Below are positions 33,549 through 42,722 of a stretch of DNA of 64,000 nt, in pieces. Positions within the stretch are counted from its first letter, which is position 1; every line of letters begins with the position of its first letter. The notes under the pieces are model-generated. The model did not search any database. It saw nothing but the letters and a program-made list of their open reading frames with translations, and was not told the DNA's origin. Origin of the DNA: CALAED01 sp036378315 (lineage in GTDB: Bacteria > Actinomycetota > Actinomycetes > Streptosporangiales > Streptosporangiaceae); the NCBI GenBank assembly GCA_036378315.1, contig DASUWU010000032.1:1-64000 (forward strand), in the 5' to 3' direction. The position numbers and the translations under genes were made by a program.

Positions 33549-34958
33549 GTGAGGGCGGTGTTCTTTCAGCAGTTCTACCTGGAGTCGCTGGGCCACGCGT
33601 CGTACCTGATCGGGGACGAGCGGACCGGCCGGGCGCTGGTGTTCGACCCGCGCCGCGACGTCTCCTGCTATGCGGACGCGGCGCGCGCGGCGGGGCTGCG
33701 CATCACCTATGCGGCCGACTCCCATGGCCATAACGACTACCTGTCCGGCCTGAGCGAGCTGCGCGAACGCACCGGAGCGCAGGTGTGGGGCTCCGCCGCC
33801 GCGGACCTCGGGTACGAGCACAGGCCGCTCCGGGACCGCGAGGTCATCGAGATCGGGGACATCGGCGTCGAGGTGATGCACACGCCGGGTCACACTCCCG
33901 AACACATCAGCCTCCTCCTCTACGACCGGACGGCCGGCGCGGACGTGCCGGCGCTGCTGCTGTCCGGCGGCGCCTTGCTCGTCGGCGACCTGGCCCGTCC
34001 CGACCTGCTCGGCGGCGCGGCACAGGCACGGGAAGCGGCCCGCGTGTTCTGCGACACGATCCAGCACAAGCTGCTGCCGCTTCCCGACGGGGTACAGGTG
34101 TTTCCCACACATGTGGCCGGCTCGCTGTGCGGAGGCAACATCGGCAGCCGCCTGTCCACCACCGTCGGGTACGAACGGCGGACCAACGCGATCCTGGCCG
34201 CGGTCGACTCCGCTGAGGGCTTCGTCCGCGAGTGCGTCCGGCTGGACAACCTGCCAGCGGTGCCGCCGTACTGGCGGCGGATGCGGTCCCAGAACCTCCG
34301 CGGCGTCACCCCGCTCGGCACGCCGGGCGAACCGCCGGCGCTGGGCGTCGAGGAGTTCGGCGAAAACGCGCGGGCGGGGGCGGTGGTGCTGGACGCGCGG
34401 TCGCCGGAGGCGTTCGGCGGCGGCCACGTTCCCGGGGCGCTCAACGTCGGTCTTGGATCGGCCTTCGCCACCTGGGCCGGCACCGTGGTCCCCGCGGGCG
34501 AGCGGGTCCTGCTGGTACTCGACCGCGCCGACGACCTGTGGGACGCGACCTGGCAGCTCCTGCGCATCGGCTACCCGCTGCCGCTCGGCTGGCTGAGCGG
34601 AGGGATGTACGCGTGGCGGACCGCCGCATTGCCGGTCGAGACCACCCCGCAGATCACCGTGCGCGAGCTGGACGAGCGGTTGTCCGGGGGGCAGGTGAGG
34701 TTGCTCGACGTGCGCCAGCCGGGCGAGTGGACCGCCGGCCACGTTCCCGGCGCGACGCACATCACCGGCGCCGAACTTCCCGAACGGCTCGGCGAGGTGC
34801 CCAACGGAAAGCCGCTCGCGGTGAGCTGCGGGAGCGGTTACCGCTCATCGGTGGCCGCCAGTCTGATCGCCAGGCACGCCCGCGGCGACGTCCTCAACGT
34901 CACCGGCGGGATGGCCGCCTGGAAAGAGGCCGGCCTTCCCATCACCCAGGAGAAATGA
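33549..34958 (+). CDS. MBL-fold hydrolase with two rhodanese domains (CstB/persulfide dioxygenase-like)
   Basis: The 469-residue protein combines an N-terminal metallo-beta-lactamase domain (SHGHNDYLSGL, HTPGHTPEHISLL, GDLARPDLLG, PTHVAGSLCGGNIG) with two rhodanese domains. The first (about 270-360) lacks the catalytic cysteine; the second has it in SCGSGYRSS. The fusion resembles CstB-type enzymes that oxidise persulfides and transfer sulfane sulfur. The usual HxHxDH motif ends in Tyr here, a variant known to me from actinobacterial homologues. The start is GTG 33549 with AGAGGG upstream. It is followed by a convergent small membrane-protein gene. Confidence 0.88.
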   Translation: MRAVFFQQFYLESLGHASYLIGDERTGRALVFDPRRDVSCYADAARAAGLRITYAADSHGHNDYLSGLSELRERTGAQVWGSAAADLGYEHRPLRDREVIEIGDIGVEVMHTPGHTPEHISLLLYDRTAGADVPALLLSGGALLVGDLARPDLLGGAAQAREAARVFCDTIQHKLLPLPDGVQVFPTHVAGSLCGGNIGSRLSTTVGYERRTNAILAAVDSAEGFVRECVRLDNLPAVPPYWRRMRSQNLRGVTPLGTPGEPPALGVEEFGENARAGAVVLDARSPEAFGGGHVPGALNVGLGSAFATWAGTVVPAGERVLLVLDRADDLWDATWQLLRIGYPLPLGWLSGGMYAWRTAALPVETTPQITVRELDERLSGGQVRLLDVRQPGEWTAGHVPGATHITGAELPERLGEVPNGKPLAVSCGSGYRSSVAASLIARHARGDVLNVTGGMAAWKEAGLPITQEK

Positions 34959-34974
34959 CCAACCTCCGGCCGGC

Positions 34975-35403
34975 CTATCGCGTGATCACCTCATGGTGGT
35001 CGCGCGTGCGACGGCGTCCCGCGGCCGGCGTGCTGCAGCTGCCGTAGATGTGTCGCGCGGTCGCGGTGAGCCACAGCGCGAGCGTGGCCGCGAACAGGAT
35101 CGCCAGGGCGAGCTCGCTCCCGGTGATCAAACCGATCAGCGCGGCGATGCCGGCGACCGCACCCAGCGTGTTCGCGACCGCGATGAACATCGTCATCAGC
35201 CGTGGCCGCTCCTTTTCGGCGTACAGCTCGCCGGCGGTGCCGAACGCGCAGCCGCCGACAATGCCGAGGATCAGCACAGCCGCCGTGGTGCCCCGGGTGC
35301 TGGCGATGAGCGGCAGGTCGACTCCGCGCACGTACGCCACATAAACCGCGACGATCGCGCCCATGAACACCGTCGTCACGATGTCCTTGCCCGTCACTTT
35401 CAT
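34975..35403 (-). CDS. Small four-helix membrane protein
   Basis: The 142-residue product has four predicted membrane segments (TVFMGAIVAVYVAYV, AAVLILGIVGGCAFG, MTMFIAVANTLGAVAGIAALIGLI, LALAILFAATLALWLTATA) and a basic tail. No family assignment is possible. The start is ATG 35403 with GGAGG 7 bases upstream, so expression is well supported. It converges on the MBL-rhodanese gene 16 bases away. Confidence 0.75.
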   Translation of the reverse strand: MKVTGKDIVTTVFMGAIVAVYVAYVRGVDLPLIASTRGTTAAVLILGIVGGCAFGTAGELYAEKERPRLMTMFIAVANTLGAVAGIAALIGLITGSELALAILFAATLALWLTATARHIYGSCSTPAAGRRRTRDHHEVITR

Positions 35404-35712
35404 GACCACGCCTCCCGTCCTCCTCATCGGGGAAGGTGACGTCCTCAGCGTCCCCCCACGCCGGCGCCGCGGGCAGGACTGAAGGTCCGGCCGTTCGGGC
35501 CGTCAGTCCCTCGTCAACGGCCGCCCGAGCGGCTGAGGCCCTGAGCCGCCGGCCTTGCCCATCACCATCGCGACACCCGCGCCGTCCGCCCGCTCCGGGA
35601 CACCCGGGCTCTGATCAGACTTCGTCTTCAATGTTGCGCATTTTTGATCGATCGTGCTATCAAATCATCACGACCAGTCAAAGATGTTGTCGCGGCTCAG
35701 AACGGAGCTGTC
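35404..35712 (+). promoter_or_regulatory. Promoter region of the sugar-utilisation operon
   Basis: A 309-base gap upstream of the SIS gene. It includes an inverted repeat TTTGAT-N10-ATCAAA at 35643-35664 that overlaps TGATCGATCGTG, related to motifs before the DeoR and ABC genes. The segment 35620-35700 is markedly A/T-rich. No gene was seen. Confidence 0.5.
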
Positions 35713-36612
35713 GTGCCGACTCATGTCGAAACCGAGATCGCCGACCAGCCGGCCTGCTGGCGGCGGGCCGCCGAGCTGGCCGCCGCCCCCGTCGTGCTGG
35801 CCGGACTGCCGGAGCCCGGCGAGCGCGTCGCCGTCGTGGGGTGCGGCACCTCGCTCTTCATCGCCCGGTCGTACGCGGCGCTTCGCGAGCACGCGGGGCA
35901 GGGCGAGAGCGACGCGTTCGCCGCCTCCGAGATGCCCGCCGGCCGCCGCTACGACCGGGTCCTCGCGCTGACCAGGTCCGGCACCACCACCGAGGTGCTG
36001 GAGCTCCTCGGCCGGCTCCGCGGGACAACGGCGATCACCGCCGTCACCGCCGACGCCGACACCCCCGTCATGGAGGCCGCCGACAGGGTTGTCGTCCTGG
36101 ACTTCGCGGACGAACGGTCGGTGGTGCAGACCCGGTTCGCCACCACGGCGCTCGCCCTCTTCCGTGCTCACCTGGGCGAGGACCTCGCCGGCGCCATCGC
36201 CGACGCGGAACGGGCCGTCGCCGGGCCGCTGCCCGACGGCGTCGCCGACCGCACGCAGTTCACCTTCCTCGGCACCGGGTGGACGGTCGGGCTTGCCGAC
36301 GAGGCCGCGCTCAAGCTGCGCGAGGCGTCGCTGAGCTGGAGCGAGTCCTACCCGGCCATGGAGTACCGGCACGGCCCGATCGCCGTCACCGGCGAGAACT
36401 CAGCGGTGTGGATGTTCGGGGCGGCGCCACCTGGGCTCGCCGCCGAGGTCGCCGCGACCGGCGGCCTGTGGGTGCGCCAGGAGCTCGACCCGGCAGCCTC
36501 GCTGATCATGGCGCAGCGGCTGGCCGTCGCCCGCGGCCTCGCCCGCGGGCTGGATCCCGACGTGCCGCGCCACCTCAGCCGCTCGGTGATCCTCCGCTCC
36601 GCGTCCGTCTGA
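35713..36612 (+). CDS. SIS-domain sugar isomerase/deaminase (AgaS-like)
   Basis: The 299-residue product has two SIS sugar-phosphate-binding halves: VAVVGCGTSLFIARSYAAL and LALTRSGTTTEVLELLGRL, then FTFLGTGWTVGLADEAALKLREAS...EYRHGPIA. The layout matches GlmS-C/AgaS proteins that act on amino-sugar phosphates. The start is GTG 35713 with GGAG 5 bases upstream. It heads an operon of aldolase, GH4 and PfkB, so conversion of an aminosugar or ketose phosphate, for example galactosamine-6-phosphate to tagatose-6-phosphate, is a reasonable inference. Confidence 0.85.
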   Translation: MPTHVETEIADQPACWRRAAELAAAPVVLAGLPEPGERVAVVGCGTSLFIARSYAALREHAGQGESDAFAASEMPAGRRYDRVLALTRSGTTTEVLELLGRLRGTTAITAVTADADTPVMEAADRVVVLDFADERSVVQTRFATTALALFRAHLGEDLAGAIADAERAVAGPLPDGVADRTQFTFLGTGWTVGLADEAALKLREASLSWSESYPAMEYRHGPIAVTGENSAVWMFGAAPPGLAAEVAATGGLWVRQELDPAASLIMAQRLAVARGLARGLDPDVPRHLSRSVILRSASV

Positions 36613-36667
36613 TCCGCCCGCCGGCGGAACCGTCCCGTCCGAAGCCGTCAGAAGGACCGCCGAGAGC

Positions 36668-37549
36668 ATGCCGCTCGTTCCCACCGCCGCCATCGTGGAG
36701 GCCGCCCGTGCCGCGAGCCGGGGGGCCGCCGCGTTCAACGTGATCCAGCTCGAACACGCCGAGGCGATCGTCTCGGGCGCGTCGCGCGCGCACGCCCCCG
36801 TGATCCTGCAGATCAGCCAGAACGCGATCGGCTACCACGGCGCGCTCCGGCCGGTCGCGGCCGCGGTCCGAGCCGTCGCCGAGTCCGCCGGAGAGCCGGT
36901 GGCGCTGCACCTGGATCACGCGACCGACCGGGCACTGGTCGATGAGGCGCTGGAGCTCGGCGTCGGATCGGTGATGTACGACGCGTCCGCGTTGGACTAT
37001 GACGCCAACGTCCGGGCCACGGCCGAGGTCGTCCGGCTGTGCCACCGGCGCGGCGTGTGGGTCGAGGCCGAGCTCGGCGAGATCGGCGGGAAGGACGGCG
37101 TCCACGCGCCCGGCGCCCGCACCGACCCTGCCGAGGCGGCCGCGTACGTCGCGGCGACCGGGGTGGACGCGCTGGCCGTCGCGGTCGGGACGTCGCACGC
37201 CATGCTCACCCGCGACGCCGCCCTCGACTTCCGGCTCATCGCGGCACTGCGCGCCGCCCTCGACGTTCCCCTGGTCCTGCACGGCTCGTCCGGCGTCGCC
37301 GACGCCGACCTGACCGCCGCGATCGACGCCGGCATGACGAAGATCAACATTGCCACCCAGCTGAACAAGGTGTTCACCGCCGCCGTGCGCGAGCGGCTGG
37401 ACGCCGATCCGGCCCTCGTCGACACCCGCCGCTATCTGGGCCCAGGCCGTGACGCCGTCGCGGCCGAAGTGCGCCGGCTGCTGGGAGTCCTGCGCGCCGC
37501 CGCGGCTCCGCTCTCCCCGCAGGACCCTCTGGAAGGCTCGATCTCATGA
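36668..37549 (+). CDS. Class II fructose/tagatose-bisphosphate aldolase family protein
   Basis: A 293-residue zinc-dependent aldolase. It has AFNVIQLEHAEAIV, the metal/catalytic HLDHATD, VEAELGEIGGKDGVH and LHGSSGVADADL, all characteristic of GatY/KbaY/FbaA enzymes that cleave ketose bisphosphates to triose phosphates. The operon context favours the tagatose-bisphosphate type. It overlaps the GH4 gene by ATGA. Confidence 0.92.
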   Translation: MPLVPTAAIVEAARAASRGAAAFNVIQLEHAEAIVSGASRAHAPVILQISQNAIGYHGALRPVAAAVRAVAESAGEPVALHLDHATDRALVDEALELGVGSVMYDASALDYDANVRATAEVVRLCHRRGVWVEAELGEIGGKDGVHAPGARTDPAEAAAYVAATGVDALAVAVGTSHAMLTRDAALDFRLIAALRAALDVPLVLHGSSGVADADLTAAIDAGMTKINIATQLNKVFTAAVRERLDADPALVDTRRYLGPGRDAVAAEVRRLLGVLRAAAAPLSPQDPLEGSIS

Positions 37550-38868
37550 TGCGTATCGCGTTCGTCGGTGCCGGCTCGGTCGTCTTCACGCGGCAGCTGT
37601 TGCGCGACATCTTCTCGCTGCCCGAGCTCGGGGGCGTACGGATCGCGCTGCACGACATCGACACCGAGCGGCTGGCGGTCGCCGAGGCGCTCGCGCACCG
37701 TACGGCGGAACGTCACGGCGCCAAGCCGCGGATCGTCGCCAGCGCCGACCGGCGCACGGCCCTGCGGGACAGCGACGTCGTCGTGAACATGGTCGCGATC
37801 GGCGGCCACCGCGCCACGGTCACCGATTTCGAGGTGCCTGAACGGTTCGGGGTGCGGCAGACCATCGGCGACACGCTCGGGATCGGCGGCATCTTCCGGG
37901 CGCTGCGCACGTTCCCGCTGCTGGACGGGCTGGCCGCCGACATGGCCGAGGTCTGCCCCGACGCGTGGCTGCTCAACTACACCAACCCGATGGCGATGAA
38001 CCTGCAGTACCTCGCCGCGGTGGCTCCCGAGCTCAAGGCGGTCGGCCTGTGCCATTCGGTCTACTGGACCGTACGCGGCCTGTGCGAGATCGTCGGCGTC
38101 CCGCACGAGGAGGTCGACGTCCTGTCGGCCGGGGTCAACCACCAGGCGTGGATCCTGACCTGGCGGCATCGAGGGCGCGACCTCTACCCGGCGCTGGACG
38201 AGGCGATCACCCGTGATCCCGAGCTGCGGCGGCGGGTACGGGTGGACATGTACCGCCGGCTCGGCCGCTACCCGACCGAGACGAGCGAGCACTCGTCCGA
38301 GTACGTCCCGTTCTACCTGCCGCGGCCCGCCGAGATCGACCGGCTGCGGATCCCGGTCGGCGACTACGTCCGGATCAGCGCCGACAACCTCGCCGAGTAC
38401 GCCGCTCTCCGGGACGGGCACCACGCGACGACCGACGAGGGCGAGGAGGACGCCGCCGAGTACGCCCCGCAGGTCATCCACAGCCTCGCCACAGGGACCC
38501 TGCGTACGTTGCAGGTCACCACGCCGAACACGGGGCTGATCACGAACCTGCCGCGCGGCGCGGCGGTCGAGGTGCCGGCGACCGTGGACCGGCTCGGTGT
38601 GCACCCGCAGCACGTGGGGGCGCTGCCGCCGCAGCTCGCCGCGCTCAACCGGAGCTTCCTCAACGTGGTGGAGCTCGTGGTCGCGGCCGCCGTTGAGGGC
38701 GATCCCCGGCATATCCGCCATGCGGCCATGTGCGACCCGGCGACCGCGGCGGCGCTGACCGTGGACGAGATCTGGGCGCTGTGCGACGCGATGGTGGCCG
38801 CGCACGGCGACGCGCTGCCGCCGGCGCTGCGGGTGCCCCTGCGACCATCGCCGGATACGCCCACGTGA
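37546..38868 (+). CDS. Glycoside hydrolase family 4 (alpha-galactosidase-like)
   Basis: A 440-residue NAD- and metal-dependent glycosidase. It has the Rossmann start RIAFVGAGSVVFTRQLLRDI, LNYTNPMAMN, LCHSVYW (metal Cys/His) and AGVNHQAW, as in GH4 alpha-galactosidase/alpha-glucosidase enzymes that cleave through an oxidation-elimination route. The CHS form favours unphosphorylated substrates such as alpha-galactosides, but phospho-substrates cannot be ruled out. There is no signal peptide, so it acts in the cytoplasm after import, presumably by the ABC system at 40840-44027. It overlaps its neighbours at both ends. Confidence 0.92.
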   Translation: MMRIAFVGAGSVVFTRQLLRDIFSLPELGGVRIALHDIDTERLAVAEALAHRTAERHGAKPRIVASADRRTALRDSDVVVNMVAIGGHRATVTDFEVPERFGVRQTIGDTLGIGGIFRALRTFPLLDGLAADMAEVCPDAWLLNYTNPMAMNLQYLAAVAPELKAVGLCHSVYWTVRGLCEIVGVPHEEVDVLSAGVNHQAWILTWRHRGRDLYPALDEAITRDPELRRRVRVDMYRRLGRYPTETSEHSSEYVPFYLPRPAEIDRLRIPVGDYVRISADNLAEYAALRDGHHATTDEGEEDAAEYAPQVIHSLATGTLRTLQVTTPNTGLITNLPRGAAVEVPATVDRLGVHPQHVGALPPQLAALNRSFLNVVELVVAAAVEGDPRHIRHAAMCDPATAAALTVDEIWALCDAMVAAHGDALPPALRVPLRPSPDTPT

Positions 38869-39902
38869 GCGCGCCGGCGGCCGGCCAGGTCGACCTGCTG
38901 GTGATCGGAGACGCCAACCCGGATGTCCTGGTGTCGGGCGCGCCTGAGGCGCCGCCGGCCGGCCAGACCGAGACGCTGGTGGACGGCGGCACCCTGGCCC
39001 TCGGCGGGTCCGCGGCGATCGTCGCGCACGGCGCAGCCCGCCTGGGGCTACGGACGGCGCTGGTCGCGATGGTGGGCCGCGACGCGGCGGGCGACTTCGT
39101 GCTCGACACGCTGTCCGCCGCCGGCGTGGACATCAGCCGCTGCCGGCGGCACGAAACCCTCCCGACGGCGCTGACCGTCTGCCTGAACCGGCCGGACGGC
39201 GACCGGGCCATCCTCACCGCGCCCGGCTGTCTCGCCGCCTTCGGTCCCGAGCACGTGCCCGACCTCGCCGGCCCGGCAGCCCGGCACGTCCACGCCGCCT
39301 CGTACTTCCTGCAACCACGGCTCGCCGCCGGACTGCCTGGGCTCTTCGCTGATGCGAGGGCGGCGGGCGCGTCCACGTCGCTGGACACCAACGACGACCC
39401 TGCCGGCGGGTGGCGGCTGGCTCCTGGCCTCCTCGCCGGCTGCGACCTGCTGCTGCCGAACGAGGCGGAGGCCGGCGCGCTGGCCGCGGCGCTCGGCGCC
39501 GGCGCACCCGGCGGGAGCGGCGTGCCCGGCCCGTACGCGGCCATCCGGGAGCTGGGCGAGCCGCTGGCCGGCGCGCTCGCGTACCTGGCGGCGGCCGGGC
39601 CCGTGCCGGCGGTGAAGCTCGGCCGGCGCGGCGCCGTGGCCCGCGCGGCGGACGGCACGATCATCCGCGCCCGCGGCCCTGAGGTCACGCCGGTCGACAC
39701 GGTCGGGGCGGGCGACGCGTTCGACGCGGGCTTCCTGGCCGCTTGGCTCGATTCGGGCGATCTCGCGGCGGCGCTCGCGCTCGGCTGTGCCTGCGGGGCG
39801 CTGTCCACCCGAGCCGCCGGCGGCACCGCCGGCCAGCCGGACCGGGCCGATGCGGGGAGCCTGGCCGCCGGGGCGCGCACCTGGACGGTCGCCCCGCGCT
39901 GA
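38865..39902 (+). CDS. PfkB-family sugar kinase
   Basis: A 345-residue ribokinase-fold enzyme. The N-terminal DLLVIGDANPDVL, GGSAAIVAHGAARLG and the C-terminal signature DTVGAGDAFDAGFLAAWL with catalytic Asp are present. The start GTG 38865 overlaps the GH4 stop (GTGA), replacing a separate ribosome site. In this operon it may phosphorylate tagatose-6-phosphate or a released sugar. Confidence 0.92.
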   Translation: MSAPAAGQVDLLVIGDANPDVLVSGAPEAPPAGQTETLVDGGTLALGGSAAIVAHGAARLGLRTALVAMVGRDAAGDFVLDTLSAAGVDISRCRRHETLPTALTVCLNRPDGDRAILTAPGCLAAFGPEHVPDLAGPAARHVHAASYFLQPRLAAGLPGLFADARAAGASTSLDTNDDPAGGWRLAPGLLAGCDLLLPNEAEAGALAAALGAGAPGGSGVPGPYAAIRELGEPLAGALAYLAAAGPVPAVKLGRRGAVARAADGTIIRARGPEVTPVDTVGAGDAFDAGFLAAWLDSGDLAAALALGCACGALSTRAAGGTAGQPDRADAGSLAAGARTWTVAPR

Positions 39903-39999
39903 CGTCCGGACAGCGGGTGACCTGCTCGTTTCCGGTCCGGGGGGCTGATCCGACCGCCAAACGAACACGGTGGTGAGCGTTGGACCGCGAAAACTACGA

Positions 40000-40011
40000 T
40001 GATCTTTCACG
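40000..40011. promoter_or_regulatory. Candidate DeoR operator upstream of its own gene
   Basis: TGATCTTTCACG lies 23 bases before the DeoR start. It matches TGATCGTTCACG upstream of the ABC operon at 11 of 12 positions, suggesting a shared regulator site. Confidence 0.4.
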
Positions 40012-40033
40012 TCAGGCGCTCTAGAATGAGCGA

Positions 40034-40799
40034 ATGCGGCAAGAGGAACGTCTCGGGCTGATCCTTGAGCGGCTCGCCAGGGACGGTACCGTTTCGGTGG
40101 CCGAGCTCACCACCGAGCTCAAAGCCTCCCCCGCCTCCATCCGTCGGGATCTGCGAGCGCTCGAAGAGCAGCAGCTGCTCAAGCGCACGCACGGCGGGGC
40201 GGTGTCGGCGGAAGTCGTCTACGAGCTGCCCATGCGCTACCGCGCCGGCCGGCACCAGCAGGAGAAGGTGCAGATCGCGCAGGCGGCGGCCACGCTGGTG
40301 ACCGACGCGGTGCACTCGGTCGGTCTCGGCGGCGGCACCACGACGACCGAGCTGGCCCGCCTCCTCGGCGCGGCCGGCCGGCCGCTCAAGGTCGTCACCA
40401 ACGCGCTCAACATCGCCGGTGACCTGTCCCTGCGCCCCTCGATCGACCTTGTCGTCAGCGGCGGCAGCGTGCGCTCGGAGTCCTACGAGCTGGTCGGCCC
40501 GATCGCCGACCGGGCGCTCGCCGACATCAACCTCGACCTGGTCTTCATCGGCGTCGACGGCATCGCGGCCGACCGCGGCATCAGCACCCATGACGACGTC
40601 GAGGCGCGCACCGACCACTGCCTCCTGCGCACCGCGGACCGCGTGATCGTGCTGGCGGACGGGTCGAAGGTGGGCAGGCGCGCCTTCTCCAGGATCGCCG
40701 GGACCGACGAGATCAACATTCTCATCACCGACGGCTCCGCCGACCCGGCCGAGCTGGACCGCCTCCGCGCCGCCGGGGTCGACGTCGTCACCGTCTTAG
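40034..40799 (+). CDS. DeoR/GlpR-family sugar operon regulator, stop codon lost
   Basis: An N-terminal DeoR helix-turn-helix (RQEERLGLILERLARDGTVSVAELTTELKASPASIRRDLRALEEQQLLKRTHGGA) precedes a sugar-phosphate-binding domain (GLGGGTTTTELARLL, VTNALNIA, DLVFIGVDGI, VLADGSKVGRRAFSRIA). Homology ends at about residue 254 (VVTV), the normal length. The frame has no stop there and stays open to 41494, antisense to the permease gene. One base less would give TAG then TGA at 40797-40802, so an extra T near 40796 is the likely cause. The coordinates given end at that shifted stop. It probably controls the catabolic operon and ABC importer. Confidence 0.85.
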
Positions 40800-40839
40800 T
40801 GATCCGCGCCGGCCCGCGCCGGCCTGCGTACGACCCTGC

Positions 40840-41781
40840 TCAGCGGAACCCGGACGTCGCGATCGACCGCACGAAGAACCGCTGCGCCAGCAGGAACAGC
40901 ACGAGCACCGGAAGCTGGCTCGTCACGGTGCCGGCCATCAGCACCGGCCAGTTCGTCTGGTGCGAGCCCTGGAAGTTCTGCAGGCCGAGCTGGACGGTCA
41001 TGTTCCCGGGGCTCTGGATGGCGATCAGCGGCCACAGGAAGTCGTTCCACACCTGCAGGAAGGTCAGCGCCGACAGCGTGGCCAGGGTGGGGCCCATGAG
41101 CGGCAGCAGCACCCGGACGAGCGTCCGCAGCCGGCCGGCGCCGTCGATGCGGGCCGCCTCTTCCAGCTCCTGCGGCACCGTGGTGAAGAACTGTCGCATG
41201 AGGAACACCCCGAACGGGGTGGCGAGGTTGGGTGCCATCAACGCGCCCAGGGTGTCGACCAAGTGCAGCTGCCGCACGATGATGAGGGTGGGCAGCATCA
41301 GGATCTGGAACGGCACCATCAAGGTCGCGAGCACCGCCACGAAAAGCAGCCGGCTGCCGAAGAACCTGATCCGCGCGAACGCGTACCCGGCCAGCGAGCA
41401 CAGCACCAGGTTCCCCACCACGCAGGCGACGGACACGACCGTGCTGTTGAGCAGCCAGTGCGCGAACGGCCCTTCGGACCAGGCCTTGGTGTAGTTCTGC
41501 CAGTGGACCCCGCCCGGCAGTCCAGGCGGGAACCGGCGCGCCTCTTCCTGGGTGGAGATCGACAGCAGGAACATCCAGCCGAGCGGCGCCAGCATCACCA
41601 CCGCGAGCGGGACGAGCAGCAGGTGCAGCGGGCTGGGCCGGCGGGACCGGCCGCCGAGCCATCGCGGCCACCCGGGCCGCCGCCGCGCCCCCGCCCCCGG
41701 GCGATGGGAGCCCTCAGCACGGTCTCCCGCGTACCTGTCCGCCCCGGAGCCCGGCCCCGGTCGTACGACGGTCTCCGGCAC
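40840..41781 (-). CDS. Carbohydrate ABC transporter permease (MalG/UgpE-like)
   Basis: The 313-residue protein has six membrane segments and the inner-loop EAA motif ELEEAARIDGAGRLRTLVRVLLPLMGP that contacts the ATPase. Sequence PSPLHLLLVPLAVVMLAPLGWMFLLSI opens the membrane part after about 45 polar residues. The start GTG 41781 has GAGG 8 bases upstream; GTG 41790, overlapping the upstream stop, is an alternative. No ATPase gene is nearby, so a shared MsmK-type ATPase is expected. Confidence 0.92.
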   Translation of the reverse strand: MPETVVRPGPGSGADRYAGDRAEGSHRPGAGARRRPGWPRWLGGRSRRPSPLHLLLVPLAVVMLAPLGWMFLLSISTQEEARRFPPGLPGGVHWQNYTKAWSEGPFAHWLLNSTVVSVACVVGNLVLCSLAGYAFARIRFFGSRLLFVAVLATLMVPFQILMLPTLIIVRQLHLVDTLGALMAPNLATPFGVFLMRQFFTTVPQELEEAARIDGAGRLRTLVRVLLPLMGPTLATLSALTFLQVWNDFLWPLIAIQSPGNMTVQLGLQNFQGSHQTNWPVLMAGTVTSQLPVLVLFLLAQRFFVRSIATSGFR

Positions 41782-41786
41782 CCGGA

Positions 41787-42707
41787 TCACCTCGTCTCGT
41801 ACGGTGAGGACCTGCGGCTCACCCAGAGCTGCGCGACGGTGACCACCAGGATCAAGGCGAACAGCACGGCGCCGATCGCGGCGGCGTAACCGCCGTCGAA
41901 GTTCACGAAGGCCTGCTGGTAGAGGTAGTACACGAGGACGGTGCTCGCGTGCAGCGGCCCGCCCTTGGTGGTCACGTACACCTCGTCGAACAGCTGCAAC
42001 GCGTTGATCGTCAACCAGACGAGCAGGAACGCCGAGGCCGGCGCGAGCAGGGGCAGCTCGATCCGCCAGAAGGCGCGCACCCGCCCGCAGCCGTCCAGGG
42101 CCGCCGCCTCCATCAGCTCGCGCGGCACGGTCTGCAGCGCCGACAGGTAGATGATCACAGCGAAGCCCAGCCAGCCCCACACCGTCATGCCCACCACCGC
42201 CGGCAGCGCCTCGGACGTGCTCTGGAAGAAGCCCTGCTGCGGCAGCCCCACCTTGGCCAGCGCCGCGTTGATCGGCCCGAACTGCGGGTTGTAGAGCCAG
42301 TTGAAGATCACGCCGGTGGCGACCGTCGAAGTGACCAGCGGGACGAAGACCGCCATCCGGTAGAAGACGATGCCGCGCACCTGCTGGTTGAGCAGCACCG
42401 CGAGAGGGAGCGCCAGCACCATCGTGATCGGCACGAAGAGCACGCAGTAGACGAGCGTCTGCCTGGCCGCCTGCCAGAACACCGGGTCATGGGACAGGTG
42501 CCGGTAGTTGGTGGTTCCCGTCCAGGTGCCTGGCGAGGTCAGGTCGGTCTCCTGGAACGACAGGACCAGCGACCAGACCACGGGCACCAGGCCGAACAGG
42601 CCGATGAGCAGCACCGCGGGGGACACGAACGCCCAGCCGGCGGCGTGATCGGCCCGGCGCAGCCGCCTGCTGCCGCCGCTGGCCGCCCGCGCGACCGCCG
42701 TCGCCAC
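41787..42707 (-). CDS. Carbohydrate ABC transporter permease (MalF/UgpA-like)
   Basis: The 306-residue protein has six membrane segments (start AGWAFVSPAVLLIGLFGLVPVVWSLVLSF) and the EAA motif ELMEAAALDGCGRVRAFWRIELPLLAP. It pairs with the second permease to form the import channel. It begins 15 bases after the binding-protein gene and ends at the start of the second permease, a typical sugar-import operon. Confidence 0.93.
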   Translation of the reverse strand: MATAVARAASGGSRRLRRADHAAGWAFVSPAVLLIGLFGLVPVVWSLVLSFQETDLTSPGTWTGTTNYRHLSHDPVFWQAARQTLVYCVLFVPITMVLALPLAVLLNQQVRGIVFYRMAVFVPLVTSTVATGVIFNWLYNPQFGPINAALAKVGLPQQGFFQSTSEALPAVVGMTVWGWLGFAVIIYLSALQTVPRELMEAAALDGCGRVRAFWRIELPLLAPASAFLLVWLTINALQLFDEVYVTTKGGPLHASTVLVYYLYQQAFVNFDGGYAAAIGAVLFALILVVTVAQLWVSRRSSPYETR

Positions 42708-42722
42708 TGCTCCGCCGCTCCC

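Noticed and set aside
40800..41494. A 232-residue C-terminal extension of the DeoR protein
   Set aside because: It is antisense to a well-conserved permease gene and resembles no protein; a one-base insertion at the stop is simpler.
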